Shown here piece by piece: positions 13,501 to 19,858 of a stretch of 24,753 bases of DNA. The position numbers and the translations under genes were made by a program. This DNA is from a virus, in the IMG/VR virus record IMGVR_UViG_3300027573_000109, positions 1-24,753 of that record. One strand, 5' to 3'. How positions within the stretch are numbered: position 1 is the stretch's first letter; the number at the start of each line of letters is the position of its first letter. The notes beneath the pieces were generated by a model. It had not been told where the DNA came from, ran no database searches, and saw only the letters and a list, made by a program, of their open reading frames with translations.

Positions 13501-15476
13501 TCGATACTGCGACGAATCAGCAGGTGATCATTCGCATGGCGAACGGCGTCTCGATTGGGACCAATGATCCAAGCTCGAACGCGATGCTGAAGGTTGCCGG
13601 GCCGGTGAGTGCGACCGCGTTCATCGGACCATTGTCGTCGGGGATCACGAACCAATGGAGACTGGACGCCACCAACGCGGCGCGCAGCGTTTTGTCTGAT
13701 TTCTTCAATGGCCGCTACAACACAAATCAGTTCTTCCTCAGCCACGACAGCTTCACGAATAGCTGGCCGGACTACTCCTCTGCATACGAGGGGCAATGGG
13801 ACTGGTCGGATGCCGCGGGCGGGTGGATTCCATTCGTGAATGACCCAACACTTGAGCAACTCATCACCAATTGGGGGAACGGAATATATTGGATAACAAA
13901 CCTAACAAGCGGAGGCGCTCCTTACTACTCACTTGCGACTGAATTCCCATTTACATGGCGGACCAATTCAGACCCAACGGAAATCGAAACCGCTTTAGGC
14001 TCCGCACCGACAAACTCCGTTTATGCGGCAGCCGAAGTGTTGGAACTGGTGAAGACCTCTCAGCTTGCACGAGTGAGCTTGTCGCCTTCTGTCCCAACAA
14101 CCGGGGTGGATATAGTTCCACAACTCGGATTCGAGCAGGATGTTTCATTCACGTCGTCTGAACGCGCCGTAACCAACACGATTAAGATCGCGAAGGAAAA
14201 CGGAATGTCGCAGTTCTACCGAATCATTCTGCTTAACAATTGGACGGCGTCCACGCGGGATGCAAACGGCAACCTTCAAGCAGACAGTCAGTTCCCAAGC
14301 GGCATGGCTTACGTGGCGAATTACATTCATACGAATGGGTTCAAGCTGGGGCTGCAAATCCAGATGTCCGGGAGCGCTGAACTGCAATACCACATGCATC
14401 AGGATGCGACCAATATGATCGGCACCTGGGGCGCTGACGCAGTGTTGATCGATTTCAATAGCGGCTCATATCGCAAGACCGACGAGACATACCGCAATCT
14501 GGTGGAGCAATTCATTGTTGAGCTTCGGGACGCCTCAAAGATATACCGCCGACCGATACATATTTCGATCTCTGGCGCGCCCGAGGAATTTGAGCCGTGG
14601 GTTGCCGCCGCTGGTAATTCATGGACATTCGGCCCCGATGGAAACGCCGACCCCGGCAACCTGACAAACCATGTCGGCATCTTGTCGGAAGCCGTTAGCT
14701 ATAGCGGACCGGGGCATCACTACAACATGAATTCCCTGTCGCTATTCAGCGGCAATACCAATTTGTTTCTTGGGGCTCTGGCCATGCGGGCAATTGGTCC
14801 AAGCCGCATCGTTGTTCACGATACCAACTTCACGGCGTTCTCCTTGATCAGCCTGACGAACGCGAGCTTGCTGGCCATTCATCAGGACAAAGATGGTCGA
14901 GCGGGCCGAATCGTTTCTACAAATGGGCTGGCGCAAACATGGTATCGCCAACTTTCCAGCGGCGAACATGCTGTCGCGCTCTGGAACCCGACGACAACCG
15001 CCACCGCCGTCACGCTGAATCTAAACGACATCGGACTTCGCACAAACGATGTCGTCAATGTTCACACCGTGTTTTGGGAAACGAATTTCACGGCGACATC
15101 AGGCTTCACGGTGACCGTGCCAACGAACACGGCCCTCCTCTACACGATCCGGCAAGCCATCCTGACCAATGACATCGCGCTGAACACTCCGTTTACTAAT
15201 GGCCCTATCGGGCTGGATATCGCTGAATCCTTCGTGTTGACCTCGGCGACCGATGGATCGGCGACGGTTGCCGCATACATTGATACGGAGAACGATGGCA
15301 CCTTCGAGCAGACTGGTATCAAAGTCAGCCTTGGCACCAACGTCGTGACGTTCGGCACCTTCCAGCTCTCTTTTTACGTTCCACCTTTTGCTTCAGCGAC
15401 TCTGACAAATCTCTCAACCAGCACGGCTACGGCAACGGTATCCGGCGGTAGCACACAGAAGAGGCCGCGTAAATGA
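10578..15476 (+). CDS. giant secreted fibre-like protein with YadA-like repeats and GH27 alpha-galactosidase-like domain
   Basis: A 1632-residue modular protein. Residues 1-34 form a Sec signal (basic start, AFIGVLACLFALAFSAAA, then SP). Residues about 210-640 contain Thr/Asn-rich fibre repeats (LTNWATIGTN, LTNWANYPTN, LTGWTAHPTN) and the fibre phrase GLENLDASNLALGTVAVARL. Residues 670-760 repeat TNGL units typical of trimeric stalks. Residues 805-957 repeat V-I-x-G-G-x-x-N-x-I, like YadA/Hia-type beta-rolls. Residues 1177-1440 match GH27: RDANGNLQADSQFPSGM, YIHTNGFKLGLQ, VLIDFNS (candidate nucleophile Asp1292), SWTFGPDGN (candidate acid/base Asp1354), GPGHHYNMN and LAIHQDKDG. A beta domain follows. 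The family's DDxW substrate-binding pair reads NNW (1220-1222). The start is the ATG overlapping the previous stop; it also gives the signal peptide. It probably acts in glycan binding or depolymerisation at the cell surface or on the virion. Confidence 0.8.
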   Translation: MISQSRKGIPGRASAFIGVLACLFALAFSAAASPVTFTMTNEFGAPNTNYIRLQKLQAEIQADGSFVTAGVPFRIYPNASGFVQTNLPSGSWWASNQFIVSQFGMPGGGGSSAGFFFIVDNSGETNPFTYYPQSGPNVLNWRSGIRGIIGTNGFTTHTNNGVITLDGALFTPTSNQVFTSFGFFPLSALEVTNRIAGAVPTNYWSSSALLWLSNLVFNAHAYGLVDTNDLRLATNALQVVIDTKQATLGYVPATNSNAGIVAAQGFASQPTNVNLTGFSLLQTNQLASTNVATATVTGLLRPSDWTNFNAKQNILAVGTNMVAYTNANGVLIINATGSGSGSGQSVAPGTLMTATTNGTLTTVSAVGQTNGLQATAFTPLTAFQPSDSDLTNWATIGTNQFSRTNVASASVTGPLSSNDFLSFSTITNALKAGAYSIVPNPQPADADLTNWANYPTNVYLPSQAGRGTNTTFNHVTNIGRVWFNTGDFIDPSGDVSLGNANVGIDGAGTLTAPTMTTVDGQGLENLDASNLALGTVAVARLPYVPQPTNTVLTGWTAHPTNLYAIFEQLLKIDTNTVVLTNAGTAVVMQGGYKWNGGIYSNEFNSAHYIVYEPPSWIVKSNTTSLYSASAVNGSYVAVNGAAPAPIGIFGLTINAAAVVFQNWVNSTNLGARMSALTNGLGNAAFMTANSLTNGFVTAGVTNGLATTNYVTGQGYVTSTVTNGLASVNFTTNLNTISSNALQAQISGFVAGSGFQTNNGTGTNNIFTGMTLGGDMSANSKNILGVNLMSFSGDVYITNADQLHANVVIGGTQNSFGNSSFHFGSVVIGGTLNVITNDTSSISYAAILGGSQNVISNSSDNAAIVGGFRNSFGDQSDYSLISGGTNNAIRAASAAIVGGANNRILGVGSASNPDNAYNGIFSGRGNILSNAQYSFIGGGLSNVVMASNAFVLGVRGRVLPSHDGSVVISDNRGTFFDTATNQQVIIRMANGVSIGTNDPSSNAMLKVAGPVSATAFIGPLSSGITNQWRLDATNAARSVLSDFFNGRYNTNQFFLSHDSFTNSWPDYSSAYEGQWDWSDAAGGWIPFVNDPTLEQLITNWGNGIYWITNLTSGGAPYYSLATEFPFTWRTNSDPTEIETALGSAPTNSVYAAAEVLELVKTSQLARVSLSPSVPTTGVDIVPQLGFEQDVSFTSSERAVTNTIKIAKENGMSQFYRIILLNNWTASTRDANGNLQADSQFPSGMAYVANYIHTNGFKLGLQIQMSGSAELQYHMHQDATNMIGTWGADAVLIDFNSGSYRKTDETYRNLVEQFIVELRDASKIYRRPIHISISGAPEEFEPWVAAAGNSWTFGPDGNADPGNLTNHVGILSEAVSYSGPGHHYNMNSLSLFSGNTNLFLGALAMRAIGPSRIVVHDTNFTAFSLISLTNASLLAIHQDKDGRAGRIVSTNGLAQTWYRQLSSGEHAVALWNPTTTATAVTLNLNDIGLRTNDVVNVHTVFWETNFTATSGFTVTVPTNTALLYTIRQAILTNDIALNTPFTNGPIGLDIAESFVLTSATDGSATVAAYIDTENDGTFEQTGIKVSLGTNVVTFGTFQLSFYVPPFASATLTNLSTSTATATVSGGSTQKRPRK
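11741..11760 (+). repeat. 20-bp direct repeat, copy 1 (fibre gene)
   Basis: This 20-bp stretch, starting CGATCTCACG, is identical to 11915-11934. It encodes DLTNWA, the core of a recurring fibre motif, and marks a recent internal duplication or a recombination point. Confidence 0.8.
11915..11934 (+). repeat. 20-bp direct repeat, copy 2 (fibre gene)
   Basis: Identical at all 20 bases to 11741-11760, 174 bases downstream and in the same reading frame. The surrounding repeat units have diverged (TIGTNQF versus NYPTNVY). Confidence 0.8.
12990..13440 (+). repeat. YadA/Hia-like beta-roll repeat region in the fibre gene
   Basis: The encoded stretch (about residues 805-955) repeats a short unit of the form hydrophobic-x-GG-x-x-N-x-hydrophobic: VVIGGTQNSF, VVIGGTLNVI, AILGGSQNVI, AIVGGFRNSF, LISGGTNNAI, AIVGGANNRI, IFSGRGNIL, FIGGGLSNVV. 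This is the pattern of trimeric autotransporter head beta-rolls, so the protein is probably trimeric. Confidence 0.7.
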
Positions 15477-16081
15477 ACCGCCGCGACTCAACAATTGTTT
15501 GGCTGTTTTTGTGGGCGGCACTCATTGGCCTTTTCTTCGGCTGCGTGATGACGCCGCGATCCGACAAGGTGATTGCCGAACCGTTCGTTTTCATTCCAGT
15601 GACCTCGCCGGTTCCAATGGTCACCGAAGCCTCCTCGCGGGCGAATGCGCTTCCTCCGCCGCAACGGGTCACATTCACGGTGACAAACTATTGTGACGCG
15701 CTCTCTGGTGCCGAAGGCTATCAGTTCGGCGTTGGCACACAGACAGGTCAATACACGCGGCTGATTGACGCAGGAACGAACACACGCTGCGGGATCAGCG
15801 GACTCGCCATCGCAACTCGCTATTACATCGCGGTGCGCGGTTACAACCGTTATTCGACTTCGCAGTGGTCAGCGGCGCTGGTATGGCCGCGCCAGCGCAC
15901 GAACTGGTGGGAAGTCGCGCCGAATAGTTACATCAGTGTCAACATGACCGGCCCGTGGACGGCGTTGAACACGAATCGGCTTTACGAGTTTCCTGGCAAC
16001 GTGGGTTTCATCCGCGCCACGGGCGGCAAGGCGTGGATTGTCGCAAGCAACAACATCACCGGATACCAACACTTCGAATGA
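15473..16081 (+). CDS. membrane-anchored or lipoprotein-like protein with FnIII-like domain
   Basis: A 202-residue protein whose ATG overlaps the stop of the giant fibre gene (ATGA). Residues 9-24 are hydrophobic and end in LFFGC, which only partly fits a lipobox (Cys24), so either a lipoprotein or an N-terminal membrane anchor is possible. Residues about 65-140 look like a fibronectin type III domain (QRVTFTVTNY, YQFGVGTQTGQYT, TRYYIAVRGYNRY). The C-terminal 60 residues are aromatic and beta-rich (TNWWEVAPNSYISVNMTGPW). It is a plausible surface partner or anchor for the fibre-like protein; function unknown. Confidence 0.65.
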   Translation: MNRRDSTIVWLFLWAALIGLFFGCVMTPRSDKVIAEPFVFIPVTSPVPMVTEASSRANALPPPQRVTFTVTNYCDALSGAEGYQFGVGTQTGQYTRLIDAGTNTRCGISGLAIATRYYIAVRGYNRYSTSQWSAALVWPRQRTNWWEVAPNSYISVNMTGPWTALNTNRLYEFPGNVGFIRATGGKAWIVASNNITGYQHFE

Positions 16082-16452
16082 ACCGACTTGTCGAATGGAA
16101 TAATCACCTGATGGGACTTCCCAGTGGCGCGCTTCTCTTTATCGCGCTCATCGGACTTGGCTACGTGCTGAAACGCACGCACTGGTTTCACAACAACTCA
16201 ATACCCGTCGTGCTGATGGCTGTCGGGCTGGGATTATTTCTGCTCGTCTGTCCTGAACGCACGTCTGATATAAGCCTTCGCAATTGGTGGGGCCGCAACA
16301 TTCTCATCGGGCTCATTATTCCTTTCACGTCCTGGATGGCGCACCGCGTCGTCCTCAAGCGCATCGAAAGAAAGTTTGGACTCTTCGCCGCAAACGGAGA
16401 CTCCGACAGCGACCCCGTTGCATTCACAAAACCAACCGAACCAAAACTATGA
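16078..16452 (+). CDS. putative holin (three membrane segments)
   Basis: A 124-residue membrane protein starting at the ATG that overlaps the previous stop (ATGA). Hydrophobic segments lie at about 14-31 (LPSGALLFIALIGLGYVL), 42-58 (IPVVLMAVGLGLFLLVC) and 72-88 (GRNILIGLIIPFTSWMA). A basic stretch (HRVVLKRIERKF) and a hydrophilic tail follow. Size, number of segments and the charged C-terminus fit class I-type holins, and the overall pattern resembles phage holin proteins I have seen. Holins open the inner membrane for lysis. Spanin-like genes downstream support this. No endolysin is recognisable next to it. Confidence 0.6.
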   Translation: MNRLVEWNNHLMGLPSGALLFIALIGLGYVLKRTHWFHNNSIPVVLMAVGLGLFLLVCPERTSDISLRNWWGRNILIGLIIPFTSWMAHRVVLKRIERKFGLFAANGDSDSDPVAFTKPTEPKL

Positions 16453-17015
16453 GAAAACTACTCGCAATCGCAACCCTCATCGCCTTGTGCTTCACGGCAC
16501 AGGCGCAAACGAATGACACTTGGATTTCCCGCGCTCTAACGTTCAAGCAATACGTCGAGGAAACAAGGACATTGACCGTCGCCGTGTATCCATCCTACGC
16601 GCCTACGTTGAAGATCGGCGACACGAAGAAGCCGTGGGGCTTTGGCGCTGCGGCTTTCTACCCGTTGTCTGACCACACGTTTACCGGCTTCCGCGCTGAT
16701 TACCTCGGCGGCGACTTCTTCGCGGCTCAGGCGAATGTTGGACTGAAAGCCGATTTCCAGATTTTCGGTCACAACTTTACCACGTTCGGAATCACGGGCG
16801 GCTTACTCCCGATTCAAGGCGCAGGTGGCGACAACTTTAGTCCCGGCTTCATTGTTGGCGGCGGCGTCCGCACGGCAATCTTTCAACGCAAGACTCAGCG
16901 CACAACCTTTGTCCTGAGTCTGTCCTACGAAGGTGAGAGGTGGCAGGTGCCGAATACCAGTCTCGACGGCGCAATGGTTCATCACGTCGCCCTTGATGGG
17001 ACTTGGAAGTTCTAA
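16449..17015 (+). CDS. outer-membrane beta-barrel protein (Lom/OmpW-like size)
   Basis: A 188-residue protein beginning with a clean Sec signal (MRKLLAIATLIALCFTAQA|Q, cleavage after residue 19). The mature part alternates polar and hydrophobic or aromatic residues in strand-length blocks (TLTVAVYPSYAP, WGFGAAAFYPL, FTGFRADYLGG, FTTFGITGGLL, PGFIVGGGVRT, TTFVLSLSYEGERW) and ends in Phe, the usual beta-barrel assembly signal. About eight strands are likely. Phage-encoded barrels such as lambda Lom alter the host surface, so receptor masking, superinfection exclusion or adhesion are possible. The ATG overlaps the holin-like stop (ATGA) and the stop overlaps the next start (TAATG). Confidence 0.7.
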   Translation: MRKLLAIATLIALCFTAQAQTNDTWISRALTFKQYVEETRTLTVAVYPSYAPTLKIGDTKKPWGFGAAAFYPLSDHTFTGFRADYLGGDFFAAQANVGLKADFQIFGHNFTTFGITGGLLPIQGAGGDNFSPGFIVGGGVRTAIFQRKTQRTTFVLSLSYEGERWQVPNTSLDGAMVHHVALDGTWKF

Positions 17016-17209
17016 TGTGGAAACAAATTCTCAACGCAATCCTTTGGCTGGTCGTCCGGTTCTTCAAACGCCGCGACGACCCGCAAAAGCAGTATGAACG
17101 AGCACGGCAAGAGAATGCGCGGATTATTGCGGACCATGACGCTGACGGTCTTAATCGCAAGCTCGACCGGCTTACTGACCGCGTGCCGGACAGTAGTGAT
17201 TCCGAGTGA
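17015..17209 (+). CDS. small membrane-anchored helical protein, inner-membrane spanin-like (Rz-position)
   Basis: A 64-residue protein with one N-terminal membrane segment (about 4-17, QILNAILWLVVRFF) followed by a highly charged helix (KRRDDPQKQYERARQENARI). That is the layout of an inner-membrane spanin, though it is much shorter than classic Rz. The ATG at 17015 overlaps the upstream stop (TAATG). The next gene, a lipoprotein in another frame, starts inside this one, as in Rz/Rz1 pairs. Spanins fuse the inner and outer membranes during lysis. The assignment rests on layout, not sequence similarity. Confidence 0.45.
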   Translation: MWKQILNAILWLVVRFFKRRDDPQKQYERARQENARIIADHDADGLNRKLDRLTDRVPDSSDSE

Positions 17210-17321
17210 TGAAGTGGTTGTCAGGATGCCAGCGGGGACGAACTACACGGCAAAGGTGGACGGTTGGTTCGTTCCTGATGCGCGGATGCAGAAGATTTTG
17301 GATGCGCTGGATAGGAAATGA
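17094..17321 (+). CDS. small lipoprotein overlapping the previous gene, outer-membrane spanin-like (Rz1-position)
   Basis: A 75-residue product with a lipoprotein signal: a basic start, hydrophobic TLTVLIASSTG, and the lipobox LLTAC with Cys31 as the lipidated residue. The mature 45 residues (RTVVIPSDEVVVRMPAGTNY and a helical VPDARMQKILDALDR) are not proline-rich, unlike lambda Rz1. The first 116 bases overlap the preceding membrane-helix gene in another frame, typical of nested spanin genes. Alternative starts at 17115 or 17136 keep the lipobox. It could instead be an unrelated small lipoprotein of phage lysis or surface function. It ends in an ATGA overlap. Confidence 0.5.
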   Translation: MNEHGKRMRGLLRTMTLTVLIASSTGLLTACRTVVIPSDEVVVRMPAGTNYTAKVDGWFVPDARMQKILDALDRK

Positions 17322-17530
17322 ACAATATCAACATTCAAGTTACGGCCCGATTGGAGTGGCATCCGGAAGATGCTGACGGCTCGGCCTGCGCGTGCTGTGG
17401 TGATGCTATTTACCTCATCAATCAGTATCGCGCCGTGTCATTTATCACCATCCGCAACAACCCACAGGAAGAACGAGTTGAGACTGTCATCGTCGTGTGT
17501 GGCGCATGTCACGAAGCGCATTGTAAATGA
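17318..17530 (+). CDS. small Cys-rich, probably zinc-binding protein
   Basis: A 70-residue protein with two CxxC pairs, Cys24-x-x-Cys27 and Cys61-x-x-Cys64, plus His65, His68 and Cys69 near the end (CGACHEAHC). The spacing of 33 residues between the pairs fits a zinc-ribbon or treble-clef knuckle. No specific family is recognised; nucleic-acid or protein binding is the likely use. The ATG overlaps the previous stop (ATGA), and its own stop overlaps the cold-shock gene start. Confidence 0.6.
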   Translation: MNNINIQVTARLEWHPEDADGSACACCGDAIYLINQYRAVSFITIRNNPQEERVETVIVVCGACHEAHCK

Positions 17531-17787
17531 GCCTGATTCAAACCGGCAAAGTTAAGTTTTTCGACGCTCAAAAGGGCTGGGGATTCATTGCCCCGACGGC
17601 CGGAGGTATTGAGCATTTCGTGCATTACAGCGGCATCCTTGGCACCGGCTACCGCTATCTCGAGCAGGAAGACTTCGTGGAGTTCGAGTCGGTGCCGGAT
17701 CCGCAGAAAGGTTTGCGCGCGGAGAAAGTCAAAGTCCTGAGCAGAAGCAAGAAACCTGAACCAAAAGTTAAACACGTCAGAGATTGA
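17527..17787 (+). CDS. cold-shock domain protein (CspA family)
   Basis: An 86-residue cold-shock-domain protein, an OB-fold that binds single-stranded RNA or DNA. It starts with GKVKFFDAQKGWGFI, containing an RNP1-type KGWGFI (16-21, Trp in place of the usual Phe/Tyr), followed by an RNP2-type HFVHYSGI (30-37), and ends with the typical V-x-F-x-x-x-x-x-x-x-G-x-x-A strand (VEFESVPDPQKGLRAEKV). A short basic tail follows. The ATG overlaps the stop of the Cys-rich gene (ATGA). Within a phage late operon it may act as an RNA chaperone, for example unwinding structured late mRNA; this is inference. Confidence 0.9.
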   Translation: MSLIQTGKVKFFDAQKGWGFIAPTAGGIEHFVHYSGILGTGYRYLEQEDFVEFESVPDPQKGLRAEKVKVLSRSKKPEPKVKHVRD

Positions 17788-17792
17788 AAATT

Positions 17793-18044
17793 ATGAAACG
17801 ACATCAACTATTCAAATCGGCGAGCGATTTCGCTTACGAGACACTCGACAACAAGGACCCGGCGGCGCTCGACATCGCTGTCGCTGAACGGTTCAAAAAG
17901 GAAGGCTTGAACCCGGCGGATTACACGCTGTGGAAACAATTCTTCCAGCAATCCCGGCAGCAATTGGTAGCCCTGGCATCGCAGAATGCGCCGAGCTTCA
18001 AGCCCGCCCCGGCTCCGAGTGCCGCCGTCAAACCCGTGAAGTAA
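17793..18044 (+). CDS. small hypothetical protein (83 aa)
   Basis: Not recognised. The product is helical (FAYETLDNKDPAALDIAVAE, LWKQFFQQSRQQLVALASQN) with an Ala/Pro/Lys-rich C-terminal tail (FKPAPAPSAAVKPVK). I chose the ATG at 17793; a TTG at 17784 that overlaps the cold-shock stop (TTGA) would add three residues. The stop is directly followed by the ATG of the Z-position tail gene. Confidence 0.55.
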   Translation: MKRHQLFKSASDFAYETLDNKDPAALDIAVAERFKKEGLNPADYTLWKQFFQQSRQQLVALASQNAPSFKPAPAPSAAVKPVK

Positions 18045-18863
18045 ATGTCGAAATCCGGCGCCATAGGTTCGCTACAGATGAACGCCGCGCGGTTAAACTC
18101 CGCGATGGCGCAATACATGAATTCCGCGAAGTTGGCCCCAAAGGTTGTCGTCGAAGCGCAGGCTGGCATTCTGATGCGCGAACTCGCCGAGGATTCAGCG
18201 CCTGAAAATCGCGCGACACTTGAGCGCAACATGCGCAAGGATTTGGCTAAGGTTTATGCGCCGTCTCCGAAGGTGATGCTTCCGATCGCGCATCGACAGG
18301 GCAAAGGATTCACATGGTTGATGGCGAGCCCGACAGTTCTGCTCGGAACGCGCAACCAGAACGCGCACCTCGAGGATTCCGTTGGGGATGTGCAGCGACT
18401 CTTCCACCGCACCCAAAAGGCACAGGTCATTAAGGGCAAGAAATACATCGACCGTGGCAAGCGAGGTCGGCAGTCGATTGCAGAGTTGAATCGGATTGTC
18501 GTGCGACGCGGAGTTTTTTCCAGGTCGCTTGCATGGCTTAAGAGTCGTGCAGGTATTCTCGGCGGCTCCTGGGCGATCGCGTGGGACGTTCTGAGGCCCG
18601 GCGGTCGCCGTCCGCCGGCGTTCAAAATGCGGCATGTGGCCACCGGCCATGCAAAGGGCACATACATCAACGGACTCGGCGTGCCTGGCAAGGCGAGCTT
18701 CACATTGATCAACCGGGCAACCGGCTCGGAAAGCCAGAAGTCACTCGCCATGATTTCCGGGGCGCTCAGGCATCGTGCCGAGGCGATGAAGGTGGACATG
18801 AAAAACATTCTGCGCGGCGCTTACAAGCGTGCGGGATTCTCAAAGGCTAAATCCAATGCCTGA
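18045..18863 (+). CDS. putative minor tail / tail-completion protein (Z position)
   Basis: A basic 272-residue protein with a helical N-terminal region (VVVEAQAGILMRELAEDSAP) and many Arg/Lys residues in the middle (KKYIDRGKRGRQS). It is directly followed by two genes that fit the U and V positions of lambda, so this is the Z / gp10-type slot, which joins tail to head. The opening pattern, a region proposing to act on a set of subunits followed by a long basic domain, is compatible with that family but no firm motif is seen. The start is immediately after the preceding TAA. The last 8 bases overlap the next gene. Confidence 0.5.
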   Translation: MSKSGAIGSLQMNAARLNSAMAQYMNSAKLAPKVVVEAQAGILMRELAEDSAPENRATLERNMRKDLAKVYAPSPKVMLPIAHRQGKGFTWLMASPTVLLGTRNQNAHLEDSVGDVQRLFHRTQKAQVIKGKKYIDRGKRGRQSIAELNRIVVRRGVFSRSLAWLKSRAGILGGSWAIAWDVLRPGGRRPPAFKMRHVATGHAKGTYINGLGVPGKASFTLINRATGSESQKSLAMISGALRHRAEAMKVDMKNILRGAYKRAGFSKAKSNA

Positions 18864-19383
18864 CGCCGAAGCCATAGCACTTGTCTACGATCTCGAGGCC
18901 GTGTGCGAGAACGCGCTGAAGGCCGTCTTTGCCGCCAATCAGATTCAGGCTTTTACGACTCAAGACATTGGCGTGGTGGGGGCCGATGGCAATCCGGTTA
19001 TTGATTTCCAGAAGGCCAGACCACGGGTGGAGATCATGTTTGTCCCCGGCGCCGGGCAGGGTCGATTCCGCGAGATGATCGTTGATGGCATTCGAACGCC
19101 GGTTGAAACCTGCTGGAAGGGGCAATTCAAGCTCGACCTGATCACGGATGCCAGAATCAACATTCACGCTGCCTTCCGGACCTTCACTCGCTTTCTGATG
19201 CAGACAATGGTCTGGCGCATCAACGGCACGGCGCCGATGGAGATTCACAAAATTCAACGCTTTCCACGGGACGGCGGCACGTCGCCCGTGATGAAACCGC
19301 AGGACGGTTACCTGCAAACCACCATGCTCTACGATGTCGACCTGAGCGTTCAAGACAACGCCTGGGCCGCTCTGGAAACATAA
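18856..19383 (+). CDS. putative tail terminator protein (U position)
   Basis: A 175-residue protein of mixed alpha/beta character: an N-terminal helix (AIALVYDLEAVCENALKAVF), strands (PRVEIMFVP, QFKLDLITD), a long helix (AAFRTFTRFLMQTM) and a final strand (TTMLYDVDLSV). This resembles the fold order of siphovirus tail terminators, which cap the tail tube. It lies between the Z-position gene and the probable tail tube gene. Function is inferred from position and secondary-structure pattern. The ATG at 18856 overlaps the end of the preceding gene by 8 bases. Confidence 0.55.
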   Translation: MPDAEAIALVYDLEAVCENALKAVFAANQIQAFTTQDIGVVGADGNPVIDFQKARPRVEIMFVPGAGQGRFREMIVDGIRTPVETCWKGQFKLDLITDARINIHAAFRTFTRFLMQTMVWRINGTAPMEIHKIQRFPRDGGTSPVMKPQDGYLQTTMLYDVDLSVQDNAWAALET

Positions 19384-19405
19384 CAATAAACGAAAGAACA
19401 AAACT

Positions 19406-19858
19406 ATGGCACTACCCAATACTGCATATGTCTCCGGAGGAGTTCAGTTCGGAGGCATCTTTGTCAACGTTTTCCGGCTCGCTGATCCGGATGACAACTC
19501 CAGTGGTGTCCTGCTTGGCCGATACCTTGTCGAAACCATTACGCCCAGCGATTCCGGCATTCTCGGCAAACGGCCGGGCGCCGATGGCGGCCGTAACGGC
19601 TGGTGGATTTGTGACGGTGACGTCGAAGGCAGCGCCGTCATCCAGCGAACCGTTGCCACGACACCGAGCCTGAAAAATGGCGATTACTTCGATGCCGCGG
19701 TGCGCGTGGATTCTAACGGTGATCCTGTCGCCGAGCGGTTTGTGATTCACTCGCCAGGGCACGAAGTCGGCACCAGCTACCGGAAGCAGAACGTCAGCGT
19801 CATCGTTGATCAAAGTGCGACTGGCGTGAATGCTGGCGACCAGGAAAGCCCGACCTGA
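19406..19858 (+). CDS. putative major tail tube protein (V position)
   Basis: A compact 150-residue, beta-rich protein that follows the terminator-position gene and precedes the chaperone-position gene, the slot of the tail tube subunit. GAAAGA upstream of the ATG and a separate 22-base gap give it more independent translation than its coupled neighbours, which suits a high-copy protein. Segments such as VQFGGIFVNVFRLADP, WICDGDVEGSAVIQRTV and QNVSVIVDQSA look like strands. No family motif is certain. It ends in a TGATG overlap. Confidence 0.55.
   Translation: MALPNTAYVSGGVQFGGIFVNVFRLADPDDNSSGVLLGRYLVETITPSDSGILGKRPGADGGRNGWWICDGDVEGSAVIQRTVATTPSLKNGDYFDAAVRVDSNGDPVAERFVIHSPGHEVGTSYRKQNVSVIVDQSATGVNAGDQESPT

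Noticed and set aside
18045-18863. Endolysin candidate among the basic tail-region proteins
   Set aside because: The protein is basic and unrecognised but has no catalytic motif of a lysozyme, amidase or peptidase, and its place before the U-position gene favours a tail-completion role.
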